Origin: Rhizophagus clarus
Taxonomy: Eukaryota; Glomeromycota; Glomeromycetes; Glomerales; Glomeraceae
Length of the DNA stretch: 64,000 nucleotides
Assembly (NCBI GenBank): GCA_015698045.1
Contig: BLAL01000229.1
Coordinates: 2,082,001 to 2,146,000, forward strand
Direction of reading: 5' to 3'
The notes beneath the pieces are model-generated. The model made no database searches. It was not told the origin of the DNA and saw nothing but the letters and a program-made list of their open reading frames with translations. Below, in pieces: positions 1-11,100 of the stretch. Each line of letters begins with the position of its first letter. Positions within the stretch are counted from its first letter, which is position 1. The translations under genes were made by a program, and so were the position numbers.

Positions 1-1318
1 TACAACTGGCACAGATCCTCTTGTTGTGCGTTATCCCTTATCTGACTCTCAAGGTAAATATTTTCAAAGTATTTTGTTACACCTACAGTATATGTCTCGT
101 GTTCATGTTTAATTTATCCACACCATGGTTCAAAGAAATTTATCCACACAACAGTGGTCTTTGGTACCTTATATGTAACGAAGTTGAAAAGAAATGGGAA
201 ACCCTGAATTCAGGGAACTCCCAATATTTTTTTGTGTATAGTCAAGATAAAAAGAAAAGCGAAGAGATAGAGATCAAGAACGAGTTTGCGCTTAATAAAG
301 TAGTAGGAAAAATTACACCTTCAGAAGGCAGTGATGAACGCGCAATCAGTCTTTCTATTCGAATTAGAGGTATAAATCATTGAATTATACTAAATATAGC
401 AGTTACTGTATATGAATTCTCATTTACTGTATTTTCTTTCCTTTATAGGTAAGAAAGCATATGGTGACTGGGAAATAGGTGAAGTTCTCAAGAAATTTTT
501 GCATCAGGAGGGATCTTCCATAGCCGATGTTCGTAAATTTAAAATAGGTATATTTTTTTATTTGAGTGGCCATGATTTGGTGCTGTGGTTTATGGTTTCT
601 CATATGATTTTTTGTATCGCAGATGAGCTTCAAGACCCGGATCCTTCAATTACTAGAGAGGAGTTCAAATTACTTATTGATGAACTTGAGAAAAAGAAAT
701 GTACTTTCAAATCTGTTGTTCGTAATGAATCAACCTGCCGAGAGTTCATTTCTGCTTTTATGACTACAGCTGTAAAACATGTTCAATCAATAGAAGAAAG
801 ACTTGAGCTCAAAGCTGAAGAGTGGCTTGATGGAACCTACGGCTATGGACCCACTGACTATGCTGTTTACGTTGAGAGTATAATTGCATTAGTTGCAGAA
901 GTTAAGAAAGAAGATTTCGAGAAAGGAGCCGCCCAGAACATTGTGCAAATGTGCAGTGCTGTAGAGGTCAGAATATTATTATTTTTTTTTTATTATCATG
1001 TGAAACCAATATTTTTTTTTATAGGCATTAACAAGAAAGCGTAGGATAGATGAAATAAATGATGATGATGGTAATATTCCAATTCTTATGTATGGAATTG
1101 TGACGAATGCATTACAATGGTATTTTATTCGATGGGCTGGCTCTCCAGAGGATCCAATAGTAGAAGTGTCTGGTCCACATCAATGTGAATTTGATAGTGA
1201 ACATATGGAACAAGCAAAGAAAATTGTTGGTTATATTACTTCTATTCTCATACAACAAGTCCGTGGTTTGGAAGATGACTCATCACGTCCTCGAATTAAT
1301 AAGAGACGCCGTACATGA
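1..1318 (+). CDS. Crinkler-type protein, C-terminal nuclease-like part (5' end outside window)
   Basis: Five exons give one continuous frame: 1-53, 136-369, 449-547, 623-966 and 1025-1318. All four introns are GT-AG, 58-82 bp, and their phases match exactly. The last ~200 residues hold a PD-(D/E)XK-like core: GYGPTDYAVYVESI supplies the Asp, the strand ending LVAEVKKE supplies the E-x-K, and AAQNIVQM follows as the usual glutamine helix. A basic tail (NKRRRT) looks like a nuclear localisation signal. From memory, PLVVRYPLS near the start of the visible part followed by such a nuclease core is typical of Rhizophagus Crinkler (CRN) proteins, which combine a ubiquitin-like header, a P-loop ATPase and a nuclease. 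The header lies to the left of the window. In oomycetes these act as effectors or nuclear toxins; the role in mycorrhizal fungi is open. The fold call is mine; the exon structure is solid. Nothing inside the visible part breaks the frame. Confidence 0.62.
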
Positions 1319-1475
1319 TTATTTTACTTTGATTATAATTTGATATTATAAAAAAAATAAGCAAAGAGTTAATCTGAATGTAGAAAGAATTGCATATTAA
1401 TATTTGTATATAATACTGTATGTACATTGCTAAACGCTAAATAATAATAAAAATAAATAATAAAGAATAAGCATT

Positions 1476-2411
1476 ATGACTAACTCCCTATATTCCTTAA
1501 TCAAAAAAATTAGTCAGCAAAAAGGCAGAAAATTAAAAATTATTTGTAATATTAATGATGTTATACGACCTATGAAATCATCAGCTATTTACGGAATTTC
1601 TAAAAAAGACATCCCTTTTAAAAAATATCATGAGATTTTTTGAGAAAAAAGAGATTACGAAAATGAAGATGGTGTTCAAGGAGCTGATGATGCAAACAAA
1701 CAAATGATTAAAGAATCTATCAAGAAATTTGAAGATTATCAAAAGAAGCGAGGAGAATTAAGAAAAACCATTACAGATAAAATATTATATGAACAAGAAT
1801 GTTCAAAACTAGAAAAAAAATATATGGGAGACTGAGATTATCTAAAAAATAGACCTTTTACTACCATTGCAGCAGATTTATTAAGATGTTTAAAAGAAAA
1901 AAATCTAATTGAAGAAATAGTTTTTGGAATCGCTTCTTGAACTAAAAGAAAACAAAATCTTCCATCTGTGCTTAACAAAGTTAGAATAGATGAATTTGTG
2001 GAAAGTTTTAAAAGATTTAGTGAATGCTTTTTTATAAATGGTGATAATCAAAGAATTGCCAATTACTGAGAAAGAGCAATGACTGTACGTCCTGATTTTG
2101 ATATTTGAATTTTTACTTTAGATCCTGGTAATGTGAGCAAAGAAGCTTCTGAGCTTATTTATAATAATTGTGGATCAGATAAAATTTTTATCCTTCCTGA
2201 ATATCCATGTAATAAAAAACATTTGTCTACTAAAAAGAATGTTTATTTTGTAAAAAAAAAAATTAGTGATTTAAAAAATGAGGATTTTATTAAACAAGAA
2301 CTAAAAGAGTCTAATTCTAATAGGGATAAAATAACTTTTTATTCTTACGGTTTTATTACTCCAATTATTTTATTTGGAATCTATTTAATAATTAAAAAAC
2401 TGAAAAAATAA
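1476..2411 (+). CDS. Mollicute-code reading frame (TGA = Trp), probable transfer from endobacterium
   Basis: ATG at 1476 to TAA at 2409-2411 is one frame of 312 codons with no TAA or TAG inside, but with in-frame TGA at 1641, 1833, 1938, 2067 and 2106. Read as tryptophan these fall in sensible contexts (EIFWEKR, MGDWDYL, IASWTKR, NYWERAM, FDIWIFT), and no TGG codon is present, so all five Trp codons are TGA. That is genetic code 4, used by mollicutes including the mycoplasma-related endobacteria of Glomeromycotina. The 311-residue product has an N-terminal segment (KIICNINDVIRPM) and later DFDIWIFTLDPGN that faintly recall a HAD-like phosphatase with altered key residues, and ends in a single hydrophobic helix (ITPIILFGIYLII) plus lysines, suggesting a membrane anchor. 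Function is not established. Under the nuclear code it cannot make a full-length protein, so it should be a silent transferred gene unless the contig is chimeric. A fungal Crinkler gene on one side and a fungal-type Tc1 on the other argue for true integration. Confidence 0.8.
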
Positions 2412-2421
2412 ATTATTATTT

Positions 2422-3459
2422 TTACCATCTTGTATACCCACCCTTTGCTTTCAAAACATCGCTAATTCTCTCTGGCATTGTATTAATCAACTTTGTACAT
2501 AATTCTAAAGAAGTTTCATTCCAAATATTTTCAATACATTCCCAAAGAGCTTCTTTATTTCTGATTTCAATATTCAGATTTCTAAGTTGTTGATCCACAT
2601 TGTTCCATAAATGTTCAATTGGATTGAAATCCGGAGATTGTGGAAGCCAGAAAAGAACTTCAATATTATTATTCACAAACCATTTTTGAGTAAGTTTTGC
2701 TGTATGTTTAGGATCATTATCCTGTTGAAATATAATAGTTTGGGGATTTAAATTGTAATATTCTAATGTTTGTAAGAAATCTTCTTCTAAGATTTGACGA
2801 TAAAGTTCTCCATTAAGTCCTCCCACTATTCGACAGAGATACCCAACCCCTAAATGAGTAAAACATCCCCATACAAAAATACTCCCTCCACCAAATTTTA
2901 CAGTAGGTTTGACATGTCGGCTTTGGAGTTGTTTGCCAGGCTTTTTCCAACAATAACTCCTGCCATCTGATCCAAAAATCTGAAATTTTGACTCATCAGA
3001 CCAGACAACTTTTTTCCAATCTTCTACTGTCCAATGTTGATATTTTTTAGCAAAAGTCAACCGGATTTTGCGATGCTTTTTAGATAATAAAGGCTTCTTT
3101 TGCTTTACTCTTGAATGCAATCCATTTCTTTTGAGTACTCTGCGGATTGTGTTGGCATTTACTTCTATTTTTTCATTTCCTTTTAATGATCTTTTGACAT
3201 CAACAGCAGTGGTACAGTCATTACTCATTATTCGCCAAATAATTGTTCATTCATTTCGTTTAGTTAGTATGAATGAACGTCCAATTCTTTTCTTATCTTT
3301 AACACTTCCAGTTTCTTCATACTTTTTTTTCAACCTGAGAATAGAGGTGTGATTTATATTATTGCCAAGTTTCTTTGCAACTTTGCGACTACTATAACCC
3401 TCTTCAAGTAAAGTAATTGCCCGAACTCTTTCTTCAATAGTTATAGTATTTTTGGGCAT
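2422..3459 (-). pseudogene. Tc1-family DD34E transposase, one nonsense codon
   Basis: Reading leftwards from ATG at 3459 the frame runs to the stop at 2422 with a single internal TGA (3247-3249), about 345 codons. The N-terminus is a helix-turn-helix paired-type binding region (EGYSSRKVAKKLG). The catalytic triad is present: VVWSDESKF, IIFQQDNDPKHT and NPIEHLW, with 34 residues between the last two, which is DD34E of Tc1. The C-terminus KGGYTRW is family-like. The TGA sits where an Arg codon (CGA) is plausible, a C-to-T change. All readable Trp codons are TGG, unlike the neighbouring frame at 1476-2411, so this is a eukaryotic element, not part of the bacterial piece. I could not find convincing terminal inverted repeats: only 10 bases separate its stop from the stop of the bacterial frame, so the 3' end of the element is missing or very diverged. 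Confidence 0.85.
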
Positions 3460-4807
3460 ATTTTTTAATAAAAATAATTATTGAGAATGTATACTGAGTA
3501 AAAAATTTGCGATTAAAAAAATGACATACCGTATTTATAACAAAATCCATATGGCTTCACAAACTAACCATTTGGTTAACTATTACCGTATTTACAGTAT
3601 TGATCACTAATGAATGGTGGTTTTTAAGCAATCTTTTCCAAATTTGCGCGGTACTAAGTTTGAATTGTAAATTCGATATTGATGTGTTCACTGATCACGT
3701 TTAAAGAACCCGTTTCTAAAAAGATTAAAAATAGAAAGCTCACTTAAAAACCTCGTTGAGCTTACTAAATGGAAAAGAGTTTTCAAAATTTTTCTAAAAA
3801 TTATACAATCGCTAAATTTCACTTTCTTTAATTACAAAAAAAGTGCCAGTTCTCGATGGATTAAGAAAGAATACCCATCAAATAAATCTAAACAAGAGTT
3901 ATTTCTACTTAATACAGACAATGTTTTCATGACAACTATTAAAGAAATATATTAGAAATCAAAGAAAATTATGGCGAAAAAGAAAGCAAAAAATGAAATA
4001 TAAATATTTTATTTACTTTAATCCAGAATTAAGAGAAATCTTTAGTGAATATCTGAGTAATGTCATTTGCTCTACAATTACAACCAATCAAGAATAAGTA
4101 AATAAAGTTAGTTCGTCAACTAAAAGAAACTAAATTTAACTAAAGGAAGTTTATTCTTGTTTAACCAAGATATTGGAAAAATTAAGTTGAAGTTTAAAGT
4201 AAAAAATGTTAATCGTCATAATATATACAGTATTCCGTATTTTGTATACAGTAATACGAGTTTCGTGAATTTTGTTAGCAAAGTTTGCTTAATCAAGGTA
4301 AAAAAGTAGAGATTATCACTCCACCCTTCATAAAATACCTCCTTTGTAATTTCCTAAAAAGATAAGTGTGGTGTGACTTATTCTTATCGTAAAACTATCA
4401 AAGGAAAAAAAATTTTTTTCTTATGTAAATTTTCCTTCTTGGACGTAAAAGAGACCTTTCCTCTGTTATTTTTATATTATTTATAATATGTTCTCTCACG
4501 CTAGGAGAGATTATGGCGAGGAAAATTTATGGGCTTCGTAAATGGTGCTTCATTTAAAAGAAAAATGCACACAATATGAAGAAAACAACTCTGCTTCTGT
4601 CTTAAACCCTATTATAGTTGTTGTTTTTTAACAGCTTGGGCTTTGACTGGGCTTATTTTTGAGCATTTTGAAAAAAAGTTAAAGTTTGGTTGAGTTTTGA
4701 AAAAGGTATAAAAAAGAATCATCTATAAAACTACCAAACCCCTTACACAAGACTCCACCATAAAGTAGTTGACAGCAGTTTCGATGCTTTCTGATCATGA
4801 CCCCTGA
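3460..4807. other. AT-rich intergenic DNA, no gene recognised
   Basis: Stops are dense in all frames and no family motif was seen. The stretch just right of the Tc1 transposase could contain its 5' untranslated part and terminal repeat, but no mate was found on the other side. Confidence 0.5.
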
Positions 4808-5101
4808 CTAAAATGGTCAAGGCCTTTATTCAACATTGAAACTCACATCAAAGAATTCAATACGGGTGATGTTATTTTCTTGAAGGGTAAGTTTATCGTG
4901 TGCGCAGTATTTAGTATGCGCTTTCTGCTGCTTATTTTTTTGTTTTTATTGTTTGTATTCTTCATCTTGATTTTTTTTTCCCTTCAAGTTGAACGCAATA
5001 TCAATCAAGGTGATGGAAAACTTAGACTTGATATCATGTCTGAGTGTGATAACGTCCCTAGCGAACCCTCACGTATTTTTGTGATTGTTTTCGCATTATG
5101 A
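4808..5101 (+). pseudogene. Possible two-exon gene scrap, family unknown
   Basis: A frame open from 4808 reads RPLFNIETHIKEF and NTGDVIFLK, then meets a good donor (GTAAGT at 4887). A pyrimidine-rich acceptor ends at 4988, and the frame resumes VERNINQGDGKLRLDIMSEC and stops at 5099-5101. The phase is kept across the 102-bp intron, and the two exons look like protein while the intron is T-rich and hydrophobic when translated, which argues for real splicing. A TGA at 4805-4807 closes the frame upstream, and no start exon was found. It may be the 3' end of a longer host gene, or a degraded copy. I do not recognise the family. Confidence 0.3.
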
Positions 5102-6230
5102 AATGATCTTACCTGCTGCCGGATTAAATATTTTGCAAAATGTAAAATGTTGCATCTTAATAATAAATTTACGGATTATGAATTTTATGATCTTAATTGT
5201 TATTTCATTGTATGATAAATTTTTTTTTTGAATTCTAACTGAATGAAATTATGTTTTTGTTCCTCTAATAGTTGATTAAATATGATGCATCGGTTAAAAA
5301 AATAGCATTTTTTTTTATTTATTTTCTTTCGCAAAAAAAAGATAGGTGTTAGTGAAATCCATTTTTCAATTTGAACGTTTGTCACTTGATCTGTGTTGTA
5401 TGTGTTATCACTGGCTAAAATAATTTTTACGATACAGCATATTATATACTGTAGAAGGTATCGTATAAGAATCAGCAACTAATAATTGACAAAAATAACG
5501 CACCAGTAATTTTTGATTAAATGTCACATAATTGAAAAAGCATGTTAATTAATTCATTCAAAATTTATAATGTTCTATTATATTATATGATAAATTATTT
5601 ATTCAATTAATAAATTATTTTAATTAGATTTAATTTGATGCTAATATATGAAACTAATGATTAACAATAATGGTAGTGCATTATTTTTGGAAGCCACTGT
5701 ATAATGATTTTTTATTATTCAATTAATTAGTTAATTTATATTATATATACTAGAATCATTTTTTTATACAAAATAAAAATCTAACTTATATTAAAATTAT
5801 CATATTTATACAAATAAGGATCTAATTTTTCAGATAATTATTAATTAGTTATATAATTTTAAATTATAAATTATTGGAAAATTATATATATAATAAGTTT
5901 ATATAAAATCAGATCTCAGTATTATATGTATTATTTAGAATTCTGCTAATACATTAATAATAAAAAGTTGGCTATAAAATAAATTTACAATTTAACCAAT
6001 TATTTGTTTTAAAAGATTATTTTTTTACAATTATTTTTATTTTTATTCTTATTTTTTTTATTTCTATAATATTAATTAATCTGTATATAGCATAGTTAAA
6101 TGAATTCTTTATAATTCAAAGTATTTTTTTCTGTATTTGGCAGTAAAGTTTATATAATGTTCAATATTTTTAATTATTAAAAAAAAATTAAAAATATATA
6201 TTAAATAGCAAAATTTATATATATTTTAAA
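5102..6230. other. Very AT-rich DNA without recognisable genes
   Basis: Mostly A and T with short simple repeats. Short open frames here are hydrophobic low-complexity strings and have no family features. Confidence 0.5.
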
Positions 6231-6232
6231 TA

Positions 6233-6388
6233 TGGGGTCTTTGCAATAAAAAGGTACAAAACTCAAAAAAAATAAAAATTTAATTAATATTAATTTTACA
6301 CTTATTTTAGTATAAAAAACATAATTGACATATAAAATAAATTTTAAAATTTTTTTGAGTTTCGTACCTTTCTATTGCAAAGATCCCA
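6233..6388. mobile_element. MITE of Tc1/mariner type (GGGATCTTTGCAAT family), copy 1
   Basis: The ends are inverted repeats of about 38 bases (TGGGGTCTTTGCAATAAAAA at the left, matching the right end TTGCAAAGATCCCA read backwards). TA lies directly on both sides (6231-6232 and 6389-6390), the target duplication of Tc1/mariner. It is 156 bp and has no coding content. The interior is homologous, in inverted order, to the copy at 13181-13323. Confidence 0.75.
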
Positions 6389-6877
6389 TATAATCTTTAT
6401 TATAATTATTTAAAATCCTGTTAAGTATTAATATATTAAAGAATAGCTATTTTTATATTTTATATATATTTTAATTTTTATTGTTTAAAATTATATTTTT
6501 AATTTTCATAATAACTTTTTCTTTCTTAGTGGATGACCAGACCGATCTATGATTGGGAGTACTCATAATTAGTTGGAAGTGATTAATTTTTTGTAATCCT
6601 CTCTTAACTTAATAAAATGATAGTACATTATCAATACCAAAAAAAAAAAAAATAAAATAACTTTTTCTTTTTTTTTCATTTATAATATTCTTCTTTATTT
6701 TCATTAAAATTAAAATACATTTACTAAAATAAGACTAATATAATTTTAAATATAATAAATATTTTAAAAAAAAATTTTAATATAATTTTATTAGTTCTTA
6801 AGAATAAGTTCATTTTAGTATTATTTAATAATATCTTATATAAAATTAATAATATTATTATATAAATTATTTTATAT
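6389..6877. other. AT-rich spacer
   Basis: No gene or clear repeat seen apart from oligo-A and oligo-T runs. Confidence 0.4.
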
Positions 6878-8150
6878 TTGAATTATTTTAAAAATAGCAA
6901 TAACTATAGCATAATTAGTAATATAATTAAGCTTATTAATAATAAATTATTAAAAATCATGTTAATTAAAATTAAAGGTCATTTTGAAGTCAAGAGCAAT
7001 AAAGAAGCAAATAGAGTAATCAAGAATAATATAGAAAAGTTAATATGCATTAAAATTAAAGATATACAACAAAAAGATCTAATATACGATATTAATTGGA
7101 ATGGTATAAAAATTAACAAATATATTAAAAAATTTATGAACAATTTATGTAAATTTATATTAAATGCAACATAATTTTTTAATCGCATATACAAATCAAT
7201 TTTTTCAAATCTAACTGATATAGTAGAAATAAAAATTACTTAGGCATTATTCAAGAAAAATACAGAATTTAATTGTATAATATTAACAACAAATAATAAA
7301 TTCATTAAACACTGTTTTTAATCTTAAAAATTATAAAAAAAGAAGATATAATCTTTATAAAGACATAAAGTGCAAATTTTGTCTTGAGAAAAATGAAGAT
7401 GATAATTACATAATATACTGTTAACAGTTTAAAGAAAAATGATTAACTGTAATCAATAATACTATATATAAATATAATTAAATACTTAAAGAATTTTTAT
7501 CACAAGAAAAGCATATCCAATTAAACCAGAAAAATATACAATAACTATACTTATAAAGTAAAATTTTCTTTACATATATGTATAATTGATATTAATTATG
7601 ATTTACTTATTTCTTTTGATATCTAATTTTAAGAAATTTCTTTTTTAAAGGAAAATACAGAAAACTTAAAGTTATTATCAAATCAAAGAAAACAGTACTA
7701 ATAATTGCACTTTATTTTTAAAAGTATTTACTAATAAATTTTATAATATTATTTAACAATTATATTATAAAAAAGTAGAAAATTGTGAATATACAAAAGG
7801 TATAAAAATAATATATAAGAAAAAAACTAATAATATATCAATATATTACATATAAACAGATTTCAACTTTACAAATAAAAGATAATATATATAATTTAAA
7901 AAAAAGAAAAATTTTAAAACACAATAAGCAATAGTCAATAGTATTAGAAAAAGCAAGAAAACATATAAACCAAATTATTAAAAAAGAAAATAAGGTATTC
8001 TGAAAAGTGTATAATAATACAAAATGTATAAATTTAAAATAATTTCTTTTTTTTCTTTTTGTTTATTAGAGGATAGTGAAAACATATACTAAAGTTATAT
8101 AATATAATATTTTTATATAATTCAATAGTTATTTAGTTATTATAGAAAGA
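6878..8150 (+). pseudogene. Decayed LINE 3' part (RNase H and zinc-knuckle end)
   Basis: 6878-7174 still translates to a frame containing LIKIKGHFEVKSNKEANR, which resembles the His/Asp end of an RNase H domain as found behind the reverse transcriptase of some LINEs. About 200 bases on, near 7370-7420, the phrase KCKFCLEKNEDDNYIIYC resembles the Cys-rich C-terminal knuckle of LINE ORF2. Between and after these the frame is full of stops. The same sequence recurs, more decayed and in the same orientation, at about 50640-52440, so this is a dispersed repeat. Composition is almost purely A/T, as expected from long C-to-T decay. No reverse transcriptase core is left in the window, so the superfamily cannot be fixed. 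Confidence 0.5.
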
Positions 8151-8516
8151 TATAGATAAATTTATAAGGTAATTTTTTAGATATGAGACTAGTTTGAAAT
8201 TTTAATAAATTAGTTATATATAACAGATATTCCTATATTTTACTATATAACTAATAAACTTACAAATTGTATTACTTTGCAAAAAAAAAAAAATTATTTT
8301 AAGAATAGGAAATAAGTTAATTTTACCTTTAAATTTTAAATAAGACTTTTGGATATAAGATTTATTTATATATGATTCTTCATATTTAGAAAAAAGCAAA
8401 AAAATCCAAATAAAATTTTTATATATTATTAAAATATTCTAAAAAATTTATCATTTACTTTTATTGATTTTTTATATAGATTTTTTAAAATTTTAATATT
8501 TTTTAGAAATAATGTA

Positions 8517-8885
8517 TTTACTGCACCCTGCATTACAAATATATATATATTTTTATGTTTATCATTTTCCATTTTAAGAGGAGTGTGATGTATAAACTAA
8601 TAATAATTAACATAAATAATTTACAAAAAAGGAGGACGTCTAAAGTGGAGCAGAATCACATGATCATAGTAAAATATTTGTCATCTGGTGTCACACCCTT
8701 TACTTTCTCATTTTTATTAAGTATTCTAGGGACTTAGAATTTTTTTGATTAGTAAAAACTTGTTTATTACATCCATTATTTGTCACATTCATAATTTCTT
8801 AATGCCGTAATTCTAGTCAAATCTGCTCTGCTTTAGACGCCTCCTAAAAAAAGAAAGGATGCGTTATAACACAGGGTGCGGTAAA
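8517..8885. mobile_element. Fold-back MITE with TA target duplication
   Basis: The ends are TTTACTGCACCCTG at the left and CAGGGTGCGGTAAA at the right, inverted copies with one mismatch, flanked by TA (8515-8516 and 8886-8887). A second inverted pair lies inside: GGAGGACGTCTAAAG near 8630 and CTTTAGACGCCTCC near 8830. It has no coding content. Its GC content is visibly higher than the flanks. TA suggests Tc1/mariner, but the family is not recognised. Confidence 0.6.
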
Positions 8886-10340
8886 TAAATTTACTCTATT
8901 TTTTATATTAGATTTTCTTTTTTTTTTAATATAATAATATTAGTGAAAAAAAATATTTTTATATTTTTATATTATTTATTAATTTCTTTTTTAAATATTT
9001 TATTAAAGGTTTAAATACTAAATCTAATTATTTACTATTATATTAATAATAATATAAATTATTGGTTTAGATATAATAAATGAATTTATAATTATTTTAT
9101 AATAAAAAAGAAAGTATTTTAATAATCATTTTTATATGAATATAAATAGAAATAATCATTTAGAAAATAATTTTATATTTATAAAAAGAAAAATATAAAC
9201 TTTTATAATAATATAAATATGATAATATAATAAATTAAATAAATTTAGATATAATAGTATAATAGTTCTATAAAAATTTTAAATATAATAGTATAATAAA
9301 TTTATATATACAAAAAAATAAATAAAATTAATATATACAAATCAGTTTACTTAATAAATGAATGTACAGTTTTAACATTAAAAAAAATATATATATATAT
9401 ACAAATCAGCATTTTTATTTTTAAATAATAATATTAGTATATATAAATTAATACTCTAATTTTTATATAGTAAATATAAATTAACATTCTGATTTTTAGA
9501 TAATATATACAAATCAACCAATTTAATTAATTTACTTTTTTATTTTTATAAAATATAATATTCATATAAAAATATATTTTTTTTAAAAAAGTTTTATTCA
9601 AAGTAGTTTAATTTAAAATTTATATATTTTATTATTAATTAAAAAATAAGAATTAAAAATTAATCTAAAAAAAACTATACCTGATAATAAAAATAAAAAA
9701 AATAAATCAAGAAATGTATTTAATAAAATAAAAATAACAATAAAAAAAAAGTGAATAAAAAAAAAAATTAAAAAAAAATTAAAAAGAAATAGAAAAATAA
9801 AAAATGAAAAAAAGTAAGAGAAAACAAAAAAAAAAAAAGAATAAAAAAATAAAGAAAATAAAAAAAATAAAGAAGTAAATATAAAAAAAAACAGTAATAG
9901 TAGAAATATAAAAAAAATAAAAAAATTATAAAAAAAAAGAATTACTAAACTTAATCAGGAGGAATTTTTTCCTCCCGCTTTCCTGTAGCTTGTATAGCAC
10001 AGTTATATATTACATGATCATATTATTTATTTATTTTTTAGATATGTGAACGTACTACATGTGTCTTTCTTCAGAATGTTTAATATATTTTTTCTTTAAA
10101 CCTTTTGCTCAAATTATGTTCTTTTCTTTTTTTTTATTTTTGTTTGTTTCTTACAATTAGTTCTTTTGTAATTAAGGTATACTAAAGAATGTTTGGCACT
10201 ACAGGATCCTGATTTATATTTTTTTTATCTTTTACACTTCGTTTCTTATATTTTATTTTTTGTATTTTATTTTTTTTATTCTTTTTAGATACTTTAATGA
10301 TTTAATTCTTTTCTGCGATTAAGATATGTTTATTTTTTTT
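8886..10340. other. AT-rich DNA with an A-rich low-complexity tract (about 9640-9950)
   Basis: 9640-9950 is almost only A with scattered T and G. The rest shows no gene. A short less biased piece at about 9955-10240 holds no frame of note. Confidence 0.5.
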
Positions 10341-10359
10341 TATTTTTATTTTCGCTTAT

Positions 10360-11100
10360 TATATTTTGTTCTTTATTAATTTTTTTCTCTTTATTTTTTT
10401 TTTTCTTTTTACCCTCTCTTCGTCTTCTTCTTTCTTTTTATTTTCCTATTGTTTTTTCTCTTCCTTTTCGTCTTTCTATCATTATTCTCTTTCTTTTTCA
10501 TCTTCCCACTCTATTTTATTTCTTCTTTTTTGTCTTCTATTATTTTCCCTCTTTCTTTTTGTTTCCCCATCATTATCCTCTTTCTTTTTTGTCTTTCCAC
10601 TTCTATACCCTTCTTTTTTTTTATCTTCCCATTATTATCTTTTTTCTTTTTGCATCTCCATTGTTATCTCCTTCCTTTTTGTCTTCTCATCATTATTCTC
10701 TTTTCTTTTTATTTTTCTATCTTTCTTTTTGCCTTCTTATCAGTTTTCCCTTTTTATGCCCTTCTTTTTTTTGTTTCTTTTTATCCTTTTTTTGTTTTAC
10801 TCCTTTCTTATTATCTCCTCATTGTTATTTTTCTTTTTTTTCACCTCTCTATTATTATTCTCTTAACTTTTCATCTTTCCATTATTTTTCCTTTTCTTTT
10901 CATTTTTCTATCATTATTTTTATTCCTTTTTGCTCCTTCCTTACCCTTTTCACTCATCTTTACATTTTTCATTTCCTCTTCACCCTTTCATTCTTTTCAA
11001 TCATTCCTTTATTTTTTCTATTACTTTATTATATTTTCATTTCTTATTCTTTTTTTTATTGTAATAACTCTTCTTTTTTTTATTTATCTTATTATTAAAA
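10360..11100. repeat. Degenerate pyrimidine-rich minisatellite (about 29-30 bp period)
   Basis: Nearly all T and C for over 700 bases. A loose unit recurs, roughly CATCATTATTCTCTTTC followed by TTTTTGTCTTCC, for example near 10475, 10565, 10625, 10660 and 10690. Such a tract could form triplex DNA. Three overlapping frames stay open here only because pyrimidine-only codons cannot be stops. Confidence 0.65.

Noticed and set aside
1641-2108. Ordinary fungal pseudogene with five random stops
   Set aside because: Random decay would also give TAA, TAG and frameshifts; here only TGA occurs, always at Trp-like places, with no TGG in the frame.
2422-3459. Transposase as part of the bacterial transfer (an IS630 element of the endobacterium)
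   Set aside because: Its Trp codons are TGG, the single TGA fits an Arg position, and DD34E with this sequence is eukaryotic Tc1. Not fully excluded.
5200-5478. 92-codon minus-strand frame
   Set aside because: AT-rich, no domain, no conserved neighbour; composition alone explains it.
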